A program made the translations under genes and the position numbers. Of a stretch of DNA of 64,000 bases, positions 10,099 to 19,246 are shown one piece after another. Origin of the DNA: an uncultured Butyrivibrio sp. (GTDB lineage: Bacteria > Bacillota > Clostridia > Lachnospirales > Lachnospiraceae); the NCBI RefSeq assembly GCF_947169445.1, contig NZ_CAMVPU010000009.1, positions 43,324 through 107,323 of the forward strand. The letters run 5' to 3'. The stretch's first letter is position 1. Every line of letters begins with the position of its first letter. The notes below the pieces were generated by a model. That model worked only from the letters and a program-made list of their open reading frames with translations, had not been told where the DNA came from and ran no database searches.

Positions 10099-10152
10099 GA
10101 GCTGTAAAAAATGAACTGATACAAGTATGTAAAGCTCATTTTTCACAGCCAC
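10099..10152 (-). terminator. Terminator-like hairpin between recA and recX
   Basis: On the minus strand a long imperfect stem pairs GGCTGTGAAAAATGA (10136-10150) with TCATTTTTTACAGCTCC (10099-10114), with about 21 bases between the arms. It ends in a weakly T-rich tract. It lies 36 bases past the recA stop and could attenuate transcription into recX. Confidence 0.55.
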
Positions 10153-10187
10153 CTTTTAGCTAAAGTTATTGTATTTGCCGAGTACTA

Positions 10188-11270
10188 TTATTTTGCTGCC
10201 TTTGTCTTCTTGGCAGGTGCTTCTGATCCGTCTGTCTCAGGATCACGCCTTGCAGCGGAAATTGCCTGTCCTTCTACAGGAAGGCCATAGTGAGCTCTAA
10301 CCTTGGCATCAATATCTGCAAGGACATCCGGATTGTTCTCCAGATAAAGCTTGGCATTCTCACGTCCCTGACCAATCTTCTCTCCTTCATACTGATACCA
10401 TGCACCAGACTTGTTAACAATATCAACACTTGCTGCAAGATCAAGGATATCACCGGTTGCTGATATTCCCTTACCAAACATAATGTCAAATTCAGCCTCT
10501 TTAAATGGAGGAGCAATCTTATTCTTAACTACCTTAACTCTTGTTCTGTTACCAATGTTCTCACCATTCTGCTTGATTGCCTCAATACGGCGAACATCCA
10601 TACGCACGGAAGAATAGAATTTAAGAGCACGTCCACCGGTTGTAGTCTCCGGATTGCCAAACATAACACCAACCTTCTCACGAAGCTGATTGATGAATAC
10701 AACTGTACAGTTAGACTTGCTGATAACTGCTGTAAGCTTACGAAGAGCCTGTGACATAAGTCTCGCCTGAAGTCCCACATGTGAATCGCCCATATCGCCA
10801 TCAATTTCAGCCTTAGGAACAAGTGCTGCAACAGAGTCTACAACAACTATATCAATAGCTCCTGAACGAACCATTGTCTCTGTAATTTCAAGAGCCTGCT
10901 CACCACTGTCAGGCTGAGAAATATAAAGATTATCAACATCAACGCCAATGTTCTTGGCATATACAGGATCAAGAGCATGCTCAGCGTCTATAAAGCCTGC
11001 AATACCGCCTCTCTTCTGTACTTCTGCTATCATATGAAGTGTAACCGTTGTCTTACCACTGGACTCAGGTCCATAAATCTCTATAATACGTCCCTTAGGA
11101 ATACCGCCAAGACCAAGTGCTATATCAAGACTAAGTGATCCTGTAGGGATAGTCTCAATATTCATAGTATCAGATGAATCTCCAAGCTTCATCACAGCAC
11201 CCTTACCAAACTGCTTCTCAATCTGACCAAGTGCTGCTTCCAATGCTTTTTGTTTTTCTTCTCTTTCCAT
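10188..11270 (-). CDS. recA: Recombinase RecA
   Basis: A 360-residue RecA. Walker A GPESSGKT is at residues 67-74, Walker B is IDIVVVDSVAALVPK, and the DNA-binding loop region includes GNPETTTGGRALKFY. RecA pairs homologous DNA and triggers LexA self-cleavage. The C-terminus is basic (PAKKTKAAK) rather than acidic as in E. coli. The RBS is AAAAGGAGA. Regulation is visible: a TTGACA/TAATAT promoter with one LexA box in its spacer and a second downstream. Confidence 0.99.
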   Translation of the reverse strand: MEREEKQKALEAALGQIEKQFGKGAVMKLGDSSDTMNIETIPTGSLSLDIALGLGGIPKGRIIEIYGPESSGKTTVTLHMIAEVQKRGGIAGFIDAEHALDPVYAKNIGVDVDNLYISQPDSGEQALEITETMVRSGAIDIVVVDSVAALVPKAEIDGDMGDSHVGLQARLMSQALRKLTAVISKSNCTVVFINQLREKVGVMFGNPETTTGGRALKFYSSVRMDVRRIEAIKQNGENIGNRTRVKVVKNKIAPPFKEAEFDIMFGKGISATGDILDLAASVDIVNKSGAWYQYEGEKIGQGRENAKLYLENNPDVLADIDAKVRAHYGLPVEGQAISAARRDPETDGSEAPAKKTKAAK

Positions 11271-11285
11271 ACCAATCTCCTTTTA

Positions 11286-11297
11286 GAACATTCGTTC
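11286..11297. promoter_or_regulatory. LexA (SOS) box 2 upstream of recA
   Basis: A perfect GAAC-ATTC-GTTC palindrome lies between the -10 and the ribosome-binding site, about 29 bases from box 1. Two boxes suggest tight repression of recA. Confidence 0.85.
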
Positions 11298-11308
11298 TGT
11301 ATATAAAA

Positions 11309-11337
11309 ATATTAAAACAGATGTTCGAATGTGTCAA
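11309..11337 (-). promoter_or_regulatory. recA promoter
   Basis: The -35 TTGACA (11332-11337) is separated by 17 bases from the -10 TAATAT (11309-11314). It is a near-consensus sigma-A promoter, placed 39 bases upstream of the recA start codon. Confidence 0.85.
11315..11326. promoter_or_regulatory. LexA (SOS) box 1 in recA promoter spacer
   Basis: On the minus strand the site reads GAAC-ATCT-GTTT, one base off the Gram-positive GAAC-N4-GTTC palindrome. It fills most of the gap between -35 and -10, where bound LexA would block polymerase. Confidence 0.7.
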
Positions 11338-11476
11338 CATGTTTTGTTATTAAATTTCATTTTTTCTTCTGCAAAATACAGGCATCCAAAACTAAACATG
11401 AAAGTCCGGCAGAAACGCCAGATATAGACTGCATCTCATAATGCAAATCTACAAAAAATCCCCGACTAATATACAC

Positions 11477-11506
11477 ACAAGTCATTGCCCTGGAGCAATG
11501 ACTTGT
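11477..11506 (-). terminator. Hairpin downstream of the J-domain gene
   Basis: A perfect 12-bp stem (ACAAGTCATTGC with GCAATGACTTGT) has a 6-base loop. It sits 60 bases past the stop of the J-domain gene. No clear T-run follows on the minus strand, so termination may be factor-dependent. The rest of 11338-11566 shows no gene. Confidence 0.5.
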
Positions 11507-11566
11507 AAACAATAACATATTATTAGCAATAAAACAACTTAAGATTTTATGAAGACGAAAAACCGT

Positions 11567-12103
11567 TCAATTGATCATGCTGATGTCATACTGTCTGCAT
11601 AATGAAGCATATTCTTCATTGATCAGCTGAACCATCTCCTGATCCCCACTAATATTGTCAGGATGGAACATTTTCATAAGATCTTTATATCTCTTCTTGA
11701 GAGCAAGAGGATTGTTAACACCTCTGAACAAAAGATCCAGCGCATCATATTCGTTTTCTCTCTGATACGCTTTTTCTCTTTCAAGACGGATATATTCACT
11801 CTCAAGCTTCTTTTTATCACTATTTAATTGGTCGAATCCGCTGTTAAGAATACGAAGCCGCTGTTCGAAAAGAGCCTTATCATTATCCAGTTTTCTGCTA
11901 GCTGTCTCAAGTTTTCTCTCTATAGAGTCAACTCTTTCTTTAAAAGCTCTCTCGTCTTCTTCCAGCCTTGAATAACGCTCAGCAAGGGAACTTTCCTGAT
12001 TCTCCAATCTGACACTTTCTTTAAAGAGCCAAATCCGGAGCTGAGAAAGCTCATCCTCTGAACCGTTCATAATGATTTCTTCGATTCGTCTTCTTTCTTC
12101 CAT
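11567..12103 (-). CDS. Coiled-coil protein with C-terminal J-domain-like module
   Basis: A 178-residue protein. Residues about 15-115 are highly charged and predicted to form a long coiled coil. The C-terminal 60 residues resemble a J domain: LKKRYKDLMKMFHPDN contains the HPD tripeptide that stimulates Hsp70, followed by a helix with INEEYASLC. J domains usually sit at the N-terminus, so this layout is unusual. It follows gerW by 22 bases in an apparent operon with the DUF2953 gene. It may recruit DnaK to a membrane or division-related partner, but the client is unknown. Confidence 0.7.
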   Translation of the reverse strand: MEERRRIEEIIMNGSEDELSQLRIWLFKESVRLENQESSLAERYSRLEEDERAFKERVDSIERKLETASRKLDNDKALFEQRLRILNSGFDQLNSDKKKLESEYIRLEREKAYQRENEYDALDLLFRGVNNPLALKKRYKDLMKMFHPDNISGDQEMVQLINEEYASLCRQYDISMIN

Positions 12104-12125
12104 ATGGATCCCCCTAATTCAAGGC

Positions 12126-12509
12126 TCATGTCTTATCGGGAAAAGCGATATCCACTGCCTCTTCATCATCCATCATGTTCTCTTTTTTGGCAGAAAAACG
12201 ATCAACTATATCAGGCACCATATCAAGAACCTTGGTAACCGCATCCTGATTCTTGATGTTAACAAGTTTGGTAGTGCCATTTTTGATAACAAGTACTGCA
12301 CTTGGTGACATCTTGGCACCAAATCCGCCGCCACCGCCGTTTTTCTTGTCAGCATTGCTGGATCCGGCCCCTACGCCAAAAGATACATCCACAAGAGGAA
12401 CAATAATCGTATCTCCAACCTTGGTAGCCTCACCCACAACTGTTTTGGCCGACATAAGCTTGTTCATACCGCCCAAAAGAGAATCAAATACCTCGTTAAA
12501 ATTACTCAT
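12126..12509 (-). CDS. GerW/YtfJ family protein
   Basis: About 127 residues matching the GerW (YtfJ) family. It has the N-terminal MSNFNEVFDSLLGGMNKLM, the VPLVDVSFGVGAG segment, a run of glycines (GGGGGFGAKM) and SPSAVLVIKNG. In Bacillus, YtfJ is a spore protein needed for germination. The family also occurs in Clostridia not known to sporulate, so sporulation cannot be inferred. The frame opens at 12533 with an ATG overlapping the upstream stop (ATGA), but GGAGG sits 7 bases before the ATG at 12509, so the shorter start is preferred. The DUF2953-GerW order is common in Firmicutes. Confidence 0.85.
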   Translation of the reverse strand: MSNFNEVFDSLLGGMNKLMSAKTVVGEATKVGDTIIVPLVDVSFGVGAGSSNADKKNGGGGGFGAKMSPSAVLVIKNGTTKLVNIKNQDAVTKVLDMVPDIVDRFSAKKENMMDDEEAVDIAFPDKT

Positions 12510-12529
12510 CTCCACACCTCCAACGATTT

Positions 12530-13564
12530 TCATGCTTTCATAATTTTCTTAAATCTCTTGATGACTTTCTTTACATCTTTATTGAAATAGCAGACGCATA
12601 CACAATATAACACTGTAAACAATGTAATATGCCCCTTAAAATGTGCATCTGCATATAAAACTTTCCTGTCAAAATCAGGTTCAAAAGATACGTTCCTGAA
12701 TAACACAGGATACAGCATTCCATAAACGGCCATAAACTCAGCTGTATCAGCCGGATCCCCTGTTCCAAGTCTAAGATCGATCTTGGATTTATCCGGCATG
12801 ATCATCTTGATAAGTCTTATGAGTTTCCCCTTGACCAGTTCAAATGCACGCTTGAAAATATCGTTTTCTAGTGTGGTTTTTAACATACTCATCTTACCAT
12901 AAACTCTAGATATTGTATATTGGATTTTTTCAAGCACATTTTGTGGTGTTTTTAGAATATTCTCAATTTTCTCAAAGATGTCAGTTATTATTTCAATAAG
13001 AGCCTTATCTTTTTCTTCCGTAGACTCATTTTCATCTGTTTCTTTTTGGTCTGTAGTATTGTCGTTATCTAAGACTGAATCATTTTTATCATTTATTTGA
13101 TCATTTTCGGATTCAGTATCAGTCTTATCTTCTACCTTGTCTTCTGTCTTTTCTTCCTGAACATTACCTGATTCAGAATCATCTTTCTTTTTAGAATGTA
13201 TATCGGTATCTGAAAGGCTTTCTTTATCATCTGAATCTGTTTTATCTTCACTATCCGATTTTTCCTCTTTACTTTTTTTCTTAAGAGGAAATACCTTTAT
13301 TCCGAAAACTCTTATTGTAAACTCTTTATGTTCCGGAAACTCTATACCGCCGCTGATAATATGAAGAAGCCATGAGAAACGCGCTCTTGCCACTATTTCA
13401 TTTACATCAAAAGCGCTTTCAAATTCCGTCTCAGGAACCGTCCCATCCAGTCTGTATCTTACCGGAACAAATAATATCAGCAGAATAAGAAATAGAATAA
13501 AGGCTATCAGGCATAAAAGCACAATTCCAATTATCTTCAGTGCTGTTAAAATCCCCGCCAGCAT
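12530..13564 (-). CDS. DUF2953 membrane protein with acidic insert
   Basis: About 344 residues. An N-terminal membrane helix (LIAFILFLILLILFVPVRY) leads into the DUF2953 region, which resumes after a Ser/Asp/Glu/Lys-rich low-complexity stretch at about residues 100-190. The C-terminal part contains RLGTGDPADTAEFMAVYGML, typical of the family. The function is unknown. In Bacillus the homologue (YtfI) neighbours ytfJ, as here. The start at 13564 has GGGGAG about 10 bases upstream; the open frame extends 18 bases further. Confidence 0.75.
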   Translation of the reverse strand: MLAGILTALKIIGIVLLCLIAFILFLILLILFVPVRYRLDGTVPETEFESAFDVNEIVARARFSWLLHIISGGIEFPEHKEFTIRVFGIKVFPLKKKSKEEKSDSEDKTDSDDKESLSDTDIHSKKKDDSESGNVQEEKTEDKVEDKTDTESENDQINDKNDSVLDNDNTTDQKETDENESTEEKDKALIEIITDIFEKIENILKTPQNVLEKIQYTISRVYGKMSMLKTTLENDIFKRAFELVKGKLIRLIKMIMPDKSKIDLRLGTGDPADTAEFMAVYGMLYPVLFRNVSFEPDFDRKVLYADAHFKGHITLFTVLYCVCVCYFNKDVKKVIKRFKKIMKA

Positions 13565-13604
13565 AATCTTTTCTCCCCACAAAATAATAAATACAAATAC
13601 AATC

Positions 13605-13928
13605 TTATAAATTCAGGTATTCCAGCAATCTACCGTCCATTCCTGCCTTAGAAGCCTCCTCGGAAATCTTAACCACCAAATTGACAGCTTCTTCATATCC
13701 GAAGGCAATGCCATATATCAGAACCGGATCATATTCATAATAGCGTTGTCTTAAAAAAGCACAGTGAATAATATCCAGCTGATCATTATCATTCATGGGG
13801 GCCGTCAAGCAATAAATATTGAACTGACCACTCCCAAACAGGAGCTTCCATTTTACAAGATGATGTTTTTTTACCGAATCTCCCCAATATAGATTCTTGG
13901 CAAACCGGCAAAAGCCACCTTTTTTCAT
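13605..13928 (-). CDS. Conserved hypothetical protein, DUF6-like short cytosolic protein
   Basis: About 107 residues, soluble, starting MKKGGFCRFAKNLYWGD, with no membrane segment or recognisable catalytic motif. A hydrophobic core (QFNIYCLTAP, YDPVLIYGIAFGYEEAVNLVV) suggests a small folded domain. The frame opens at 13949 with TTG, but ATG at 13928 follows GGAG and is preferred. It lies 40 bases upstream of the DUF2953 gene in the same direction. I do not recognise a specific family, and the call is by context only. Confidence 0.5.
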   Translation of the reverse strand: MKKGGFCRFAKNLYWGDSVKKHHLVKWKLLFGSGQFNIYCLTAPMNDNDQLDIIHCAFLRQRYYEYDPVLIYGIAFGYEEAVNLVVKISEEASKAGMDGRLLEYLNL

Positions 13929-14055
13929 TCCACTTAATTCTCCGCCCAAAACATTTATTCACAAAAAATCATCTTCAAAGGCGCTGCTTTGCTTTATTTT
14001 TCATGAAATACTACAAAGATAATTTTATCATATTTAGTAAAAAAAATCCGAAGAA

Positions 14056-15507
14056 TTATTCAACGCCAAAGTATGCATCAAATATTCTTTTTGCTATAGG
14101 AACCGCGTAGCTACCGCCACTTCCGGCATCCTCGACTATGATCGTAACACATACCTTAGGATCTTCTACCGGCGCAAAGCCTGTAAACCAGGCATGGGAA
14201 TCAGAAGTAGAATCATTAAATTCTGCGGAGCCTGTCTTACCTGCTGCTGTATAGGTTAGTCCCTTTAGTTTGGATGCAGTACCGCTTTGAACTACAGCTT
14301 CCATCATGGTAGTGAGAATCTCTGACTCTTTTTCGGACATAAGTCTTTTATAGCTTTCAGAAGAATAGCTTTTGACTTCTTTCCCGGTCTCACTTTTAAC
14401 ACCGCTTACCACATATGGTTTCATTAATATTCCCTTATTAGCAATGCTACAGGTTATCATATTCATATGCATAGGCGAAACAAGCGTAGCTCCCTGTCCG
14501 ATTGAGAGCTGCATAACATCAGAGCTTTCCGTTTCATCATCAAGCTGTGCACTACTCTTGTTGTAATTCATGGTTAGTGGCAATTCTTCGCCAAACATAA
14601 GATTTTTCAGGGTACTTTGAAAAGTTTTTCTCTTTACCTCTAATCCAATATTAGCAAAGGATGAATTACAGGACTTGGCAAAAGAGCTGACAAAGTCCAC
14701 ATATCCGTGATTCTCGCCATGATAGCAGGATATAGTTTCACCCTCATAGGTATATTTTCCATTACAGGTAAATTTATAATCCGAATAGTTGTCAGGATGT
14801 TCTTTGATATAAGCAAGCGCAGTTGCAATCTTAAAAGTAGATCCGGGCGGATACAAGCCTTGTGTTGCTCTGTTAAGAAGTTTGGCATCAGTTGATTTGT
14901 CTGCCAAAAGAGATGCCCAATCCTGCTGAATAGTATTTGGATCAAAATCAGGCTTGGAAACCATAGCCAGTATTTCACCGGTCTTAGGATTCGTAACAAC
15001 AATAGCACCCTTTCTGGCTGACAGCGCATTAAAAGCCACTTCCTGAAGATTGACATCCAGTGTGGTGTAGACATTATCTCCCGGATACTTTTCTCCCTGA
15101 GTATCTAGTGCCACTTTATCCTGCAGATCAATACTTGTGTTTATCAGATAATAATTTTCAGAAGCCTCTATTCCGGCTTTTCCATTGGTTGAGTACCCAA
15201 CAACATGCGCAAACTCTTTTCCATAAGGATAGACTCGCTTTTCTTTTCCATATTCATCCAGCGAAGTATAAGCAAGTACATCCCCATCCCTGGATAAAAT
15301 CTTTCCCCTTGTATTCTGAGCCAGCAATATCTGCTGTCTGGTATTGTAGCTATTATTCATAAGCTCCTGCTTATTATTTCCTGCATAGTAACAAACATAA
15401 GCCAAAAGAGATGCAAGAAGGCAGCAATAAAATACAGACAAAATAATAATAGGATATGATCGTATTTTCTTTTTCCTGGCAGGCTTTCTATTATCTTTCT
15501 CCTGCAT
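14056..15507 (-). CDS. Penicillin-binding protein 2 / FtsI-type transpeptidase
   Basis: A 483-residue peptidoglycan transpeptidase. A basic cytoplasmic tail and one membrane helix (residues about 17-41) anchor it. The active-site motifs are STFK (in YPPGSTFKIA), SCN (SCNSSFAN) and KTG (AGKTGSAEF). The N-terminal domain is short, as in the PbpA class that pairs with RodA/FtsW in Actinobacteria and Clostridia. The start overlaps the end of the upstream FtsW/RodA gene by 17 bases, so the two proteins are made as a pair. The RBS lies inside that gene. Confidence 0.92.
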   Translation of the reverse strand: MQEKDNRKPARKKKIRSYPIIILSVFYCCLLASLLAYVCYYAGNNKQELMNNSYNTRQQILLAQNTRGKILSRDGDVLAYTSLDEYGKEKRVYPYGKEFAHVVGYSTNGKAGIEASENYYLINTSIDLQDKVALDTQGEKYPGDNVYTTLDVNLQEVAFNALSARKGAIVVTNPKTGEILAMVSKPDFDPNTIQQDWASLLADKSTDAKLLNRATQGLYPPGSTFKIATALAYIKEHPDNYSDYKFTCNGKYTYEGETISCYHGENHGYVDFVSSFAKSCNSSFANIGLEVKRKTFQSTLKNLMFGEELPLTMNYNKSSAQLDDETESSDVMQLSIGQGATLVSPMHMNMITCSIANKGILMKPYVVSGVKSETGKEVKSYSSESYKRLMSEKESEILTTMMEAVVQSGTASKLKGLTYTAAGKTGSAEFNDSTSDSHAWFTGFAPVEDPKVCVTIIVEDAGSGGSYAVPIAKRIFDAYFGVE

Positions 15508-16855
15508 TCCTCTTAGCCTCCATCTTCCTGCGTTTTCTTTCTATAGCCTTTTGTCTTTCGTCTGTCCTTATCATGCAGATTCCTTCAGCAATCATGATCA
15601 TCACTATCGTAGTAAGCACAGATGTACCGCCGTAACTGACAAGTGGTAATGTAACACCAGTCAGCGGAATAAACTTAGCGCCTCCTCCAATAGTTAGAAA
15701 CGCCTGAAAGATAAAAGCAACAGCAATACCTGTAATGATCAGCCTGTAAAACTTATCCCTTAGATAATATCCTTCTAACATCAGCATGATAAAGGTGCTG
15801 ACGCAGATAAGTGTCATAAGCACAGCAAAAATAACCCCCAGTTCCTCAGCTATTGCAGAAAAAATAAAATCCTGCTCAACATAAGGAATGGACTGAGGCG
15901 AACCTCCATATAATCCAAGACCAAACCAGCATCCACTACTGATACCAAAAAGTGACTGTGACAGCTGATATCCGGTAGCTTCAATATCACTGAAGGGATC
16001 AAGAAAGGCTTGTACTCTCACCTGAATATGAGAAAAAAGCCTGTAGGAAACCATGCTTGCAATAGCTCCAAAGGCCAATCCCGCAATAAGATATCCTGGA
16101 TTTTCTGTAGCGATAAAAATCAGAGCCAGATAAACCACAAAGAAAATCAGAGCACTTCCCAGATCTTTGGACAGAACCAGAATAATTACATGAACTGCAG
16201 CTATAAAAGAACACATTAATATTTCCAAAAAGCTTTCAGCTTTATAAAGAGCTGATGCCATAAAGAACAAAAATATTATCTTTACAAATTCAGAAGGCTG
16301 AAACGTAATTCCTGCAATCGTATAGGAAATCTTAGATCCGTTAGTTGCAGCGCCCAAAATAAGGACTATACCAATAAGTAAGATTCCGGCACAGGCATAA
16401 ACCCATTTAAACTTTTTGAGTATATTTAGTCGAAAAATAAGCTCCGGTATAAAAAAGCCTATCAAAAAAGATGCAGAAATAATAAAAAACTGCTTGATTG
16501 CCTTATCATAGGATAGTCTTGTTATTATGATAAGGCCAATCATAAGAAGCATGCAGCAATTGTTGATAAGCAGCCTGTTTCCATCCGGATAAATGGCATA
16601 AAACAAAAGAATCGCCGATAGAAAAATCACTATCTGAAAAGCAAAAAAGAATGCATATCTAACTTTTCCGGTTCTGGCAATAATCTGTATAAAGCAGGCA
16701 AACTGCACAGAAAACATGCTGATCACCTGACCTATGTACAGCCACTTTCTTTTTCCCTCGCTCTTATATCTGAAAGTCAGAAAACCTTCAATGGTATACA
16801 CAAGCAAAAAAAGCGTAATGACATATTTCGAGATTTCCGTCACATATAATTCCAT
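15491..16855 (-). CDS. FtsW/RodA/SpoVE family peptidoglycan glycosyltransferase
   Basis: A 454-residue polytopic membrane protein of the SEDS family, with about ten to twelve helices. The conserved region includes KDLGSALIFFVVYLALIF with the catalytic-site Asp, and the C-terminal signature TGVTLPLVSYGGTS. SEDS proteins polymerise glycan strands from lipid II with a cognate class B PBP. The overlapping PBP gene downstream is that partner. A long basic C-terminal tail (MIRTDERQKAIERKRRKME) ends the protein. Whether the pair works in elongation or division cannot be told from sequence. Confidence 0.93.
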   Translation of the reverse strand: MELYVTEISKYVITLFLLVYTIEGFLTFRYKSEGKRKWLYIGQVISMFSVQFACFIQIIARTGKVRYAFFFAFQIVIFLSAILLFYAIYPDGNRLLINNCCMLLMIGLIIITRLSYDKAIKQFFIISASFLIGFFIPELIFRLNILKKFKWVYACAGILLIGIVLILGAATNGSKISYTIAGITFQPSEFVKIIFLFFMASALYKAESFLEILMCSFIAAVHVIILVLSKDLGSALIFFVVYLALIFIATENPGYLIAGLAFGAIASMVSYRLFSHIQVRVQAFLDPFSDIEATGYQLSQSLFGISSGCWFGLGLYGGSPQSIPYVEQDFIFSAIAEELGVIFAVLMTLICVSTFIMLMLEGYYLRDKFYRLIITGIAVAFIFQAFLTIGGGAKFIPLTGVTLPLVSYGGTSVLTTIVMIMIAEGICMIRTDERQKAIERKRRKMEAKRNAGER

Positions 16856-16859
16856 TAGT

Positions 16860-19187
16860 CTATTCTACTCCGCGCTTAAAGTGACCTGTCGTATAATCGC
16901 AGCTATTTAGCTTAGCCAGATAATCGTCATTTCCATCCAGATAAGCTCCCAGTACGACCTCGCATTCTTTCTCATTTTCAACCGTAAAATCGATTCTAAA
17001 ATGATCGAATGCTTCACTTGTTTTTATATTTTCAATTTTCTTGTGTAAAGAAGTAGGTGCAGCATTCCAAACAACGTTATAACAGTTCCTGCAATTAGTG
17101 GTAACAGGCAGATGATTCCCCATTCTGTCAACAAGTACCATTTTTTCACAGTAAAAGGTATTAAGCTTGCCGCTGCATTTATCAAGAGTTTTCTTTACAC
17201 AGCCGGCGCTTACCATCATCGGAACCCGGCCATAAACATTGTAGGATAAGTCGCTATGAATGTTCTTATCCACAGCAAAAGAAAGTTCTTTTGCCTCATG
17301 GATTGTAAGTTCATAGGGGACGCAAAGCTCTGTTATCTGCAGATCAAGGTCAGAAATAAAGCCAGCCGCACCATGGTTCCATGCATAAACTCCATAATCA
17401 GGGACCACTTTTCCCATAAAGCCAATTTCCTTCAAAAAGCCAAGCTGTTCTAAGTTCCTTACCAAAAGACCCGAAAAGCCCTTTTGCTTATAGCTATCTG
17501 CCGCTTTACTGATATCCTCTGTAGCATCAAAGCTTTCCTCCCTGCAGACATAGGGAAGCGCCACCAAAAATTCTATATGCTTCTGATCTGCTGTTTCTGA
17601 AATTCTCTGTACAGAATCATCTGTCAAATTGAAAAACAGATTACTGTCAACATATACTCTTGAAAGCATGTCTTTTTTATCAATTGCTTTAAATACAGCC
17701 TTCAGCTGATCGGCTGTATTTACAAGGACATGGTAATCAGGGCATTTCCTGTTTTCAGCCTTATGCTTATCTAAATCAGTATCAGAAGTTACTCTATCCC
17801 TCAAGAAAGCACCTCTACTATCAGCACCAGCTTTGGCATAAGAATTCATAGATTGAGACAATGTTTTTTCTTTGAAGTTATCAAGAATCCTGTTTTCTAC
17901 CTTTTCGACTAGTTCTCTTCTAAGCTCATTAAGCTCACTTACAGGAACAAAAATGCCATCTGCACTATCTTTTGCATCAATGTTTACTATTATTTCTTCA
18001 GTTTCAAAAGAAGTATTACCAAGTCTTGCAAGCTGCTTTCTGACTGTATCTTCATCCATAGGCCTCTTTGAAGCAGCCTGAACTACATTACCTTCAACAT
18101 TTTCGACTATATCACCGGTATCAGAAGCAACTATCATAGTAAGCGAAAGAGGCCCACCAAGTTCAAGGTTACAGATTAGCTGGCACTTTATCTTAAGATT
18201 TCTATCCAGGTACTTCTCTTTTACCTCTAAAAGAACTTTATCAGAGGTTCCATTATAAGCAGGCGAAGATATTGTAACCATTTCCCTACCGTTATGCTTG
18301 TGATAATATCCTTCACTTATGCCGGTTCTCTGGTACAAGCCCTTTAATATCTCAAAGTCTTCATCAGAAACCTTTATCTCTTTGGAAGGATCAGCATAAT
18401 ACATATCGATATACTTTCGATAAAGGGCTGTAACTCCTGCAGCATATTCAGGCTTTTTCATTCTGCCTTCGATCTTAAAAGAGTCTATCCCCGCCTTTAT
18501 AAGTTCCGGAATAATGCCTATAGTACACATATCCTTAAGGCTAAGCGGATACTGTTCCTTATTCCCCTTTAGTCCTTCCATCTGATATGGAAGCCTGCAA
18601 GGCTGAGCGCATCTTCCACGGTTGCCGCTTCTTCCGCCAACCATGCTGCTAAATAGGCAGGCTCCAGAATAACAATAGCACATAGCACCATGAATAAAGG
18701 CTTCAACCTCAACATCAGACTTTTCTCTGATTGCCTGCATTTCTGAAAGACTAAGCTCTCTAGCAGGGACAACTCTGCAGCAGCCAAAATCTTTCAAAAG
18801 TCTGGCACCGTAAACTCCTGTAACGGTCTGCTGTGTGCTGGCATGTAATTCTATATTAGGAAATTCATCCCTGATAAGGCGCATAACGCCATAATCCTGA
18901 ACAATCACACCATCCAGATTATTCTGCGCAAATGGCAGCATAAAATCATAGACCTGGCCATATTCTCTTTCCTTGACCAGGGTATTGACCGTCATATATA
19001 TTCTCTTACCATGAAGGTGCGCATATCTGATCGCATCCAGCACCTGCTGAGTATCAAAATTATCAGCATATGCCCTTGCTCCGAACTTGCTTCCTCCAAG
19101 ATAAACCGCATCTGCTCCGGCATTAAAGGCACCAACCATCGTTTCATAGCCGCCTGCCGGCGCTAATAATTCTACTTTTTTTTGCAT
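16860..19187 (-). CDS. U32 family peptidase-like protein (RlhA/YrrO group) with DUF3656
   Basis: A 775-residue U32-family protein. The N-terminal TIM-barrel-like domain begins LLAPAGGYETMVGAFNAGAD. The family signature is EAFIHGAMCYCYSGACLFSS followed by RSGNRGRCAQPCR, with conserved cysteines. A middle DUF3656-like region and a C-terminal segment with TTNCRNCYN follow. E. coli RlhA of this family hydroxylates 23S rRNA C2501; related proteins modify tRNA with prephenate. A role in RNA hydroxylation is therefore more likely than proteolysis, by family knowledge. It ends 5 bases before the FtsW/RodA gene. Confidence 0.85.
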   Translation of the reverse strand: MQKKVELLAPAGGYETMVGAFNAGADAVYLGGSKFGARAYADNFDTQQVLDAIRYAHLHGKRIYMTVNTLVKEREYGQVYDFMLPFAQNNLDGVIVQDYGVMRLIRDEFPNIELHASTQQTVTGVYGARLLKDFGCCRVVPARELSLSEMQAIREKSDVEVEAFIHGAMCYCYSGACLFSSMVGGRSGNRGRCAQPCRLPYQMEGLKGNKEQYPLSLKDMCTIGIIPELIKAGIDSFKIEGRMKKPEYAAGVTALYRKYIDMYYADPSKEIKVSDEDFEILKGLYQRTGISEGYYHKHNGREMVTISSPAYNGTSDKVLLEVKEKYLDRNLKIKCQLICNLELGGPLSLTMIVASDTGDIVENVEGNVVQAASKRPMDEDTVRKQLARLGNTSFETEEIIVNIDAKDSADGIFVPVSELNELRRELVEKVENRILDNFKEKTLSQSMNSYAKAGADSRGAFLRDRVTSDTDLDKHKAENRKCPDYHVLVNTADQLKAVFKAIDKKDMLSRVYVDSNLFFNLTDDSVQRISETADQKHIEFLVALPYVCREESFDATEDISKAADSYKQKGFSGLLVRNLEQLGFLKEIGFMGKVVPDYGVYAWNHGAAGFISDLDLQITELCVPYELTIHEAKELSFAVDKNIHSDLSYNVYGRVPMMVSAGCVKKTLDKCSGKLNTFYCEKMVLVDRMGNHLPVTTNCRNCYNVVWNAAPTSLHKKIENIKTSEAFDHFRIDFTVENEKECEVVLGAYLDGNDDYLAKLNSCDYTTGHFKRGVE

Positions 19188-19218
19188 ATTAAATCCTTAT
19201 GTGATAAGCAGACAAAAA

Positions 19219-19238
19219 GGCTGTCCCAAAGGACAGCC
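19219..19238 (-). terminator. Terminator downstream of zapA
   Basis: An 8-bp perfect stem (GGCTGTCC with GGACAGCC) and 4-base loop is followed on the minus strand by TTTTTG. It begins 9 bases after the zapA stop and separates it from the U32 gene. Confidence 0.8.
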
Positions 19239-19246
19239 CTAAAATC

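Noticed and set aside
12126..12509. Evidence of sporulation from GerW
   Set aside because: The family also occurs in non-spore-forming Clostridia, and no sporulation operon is seen here.
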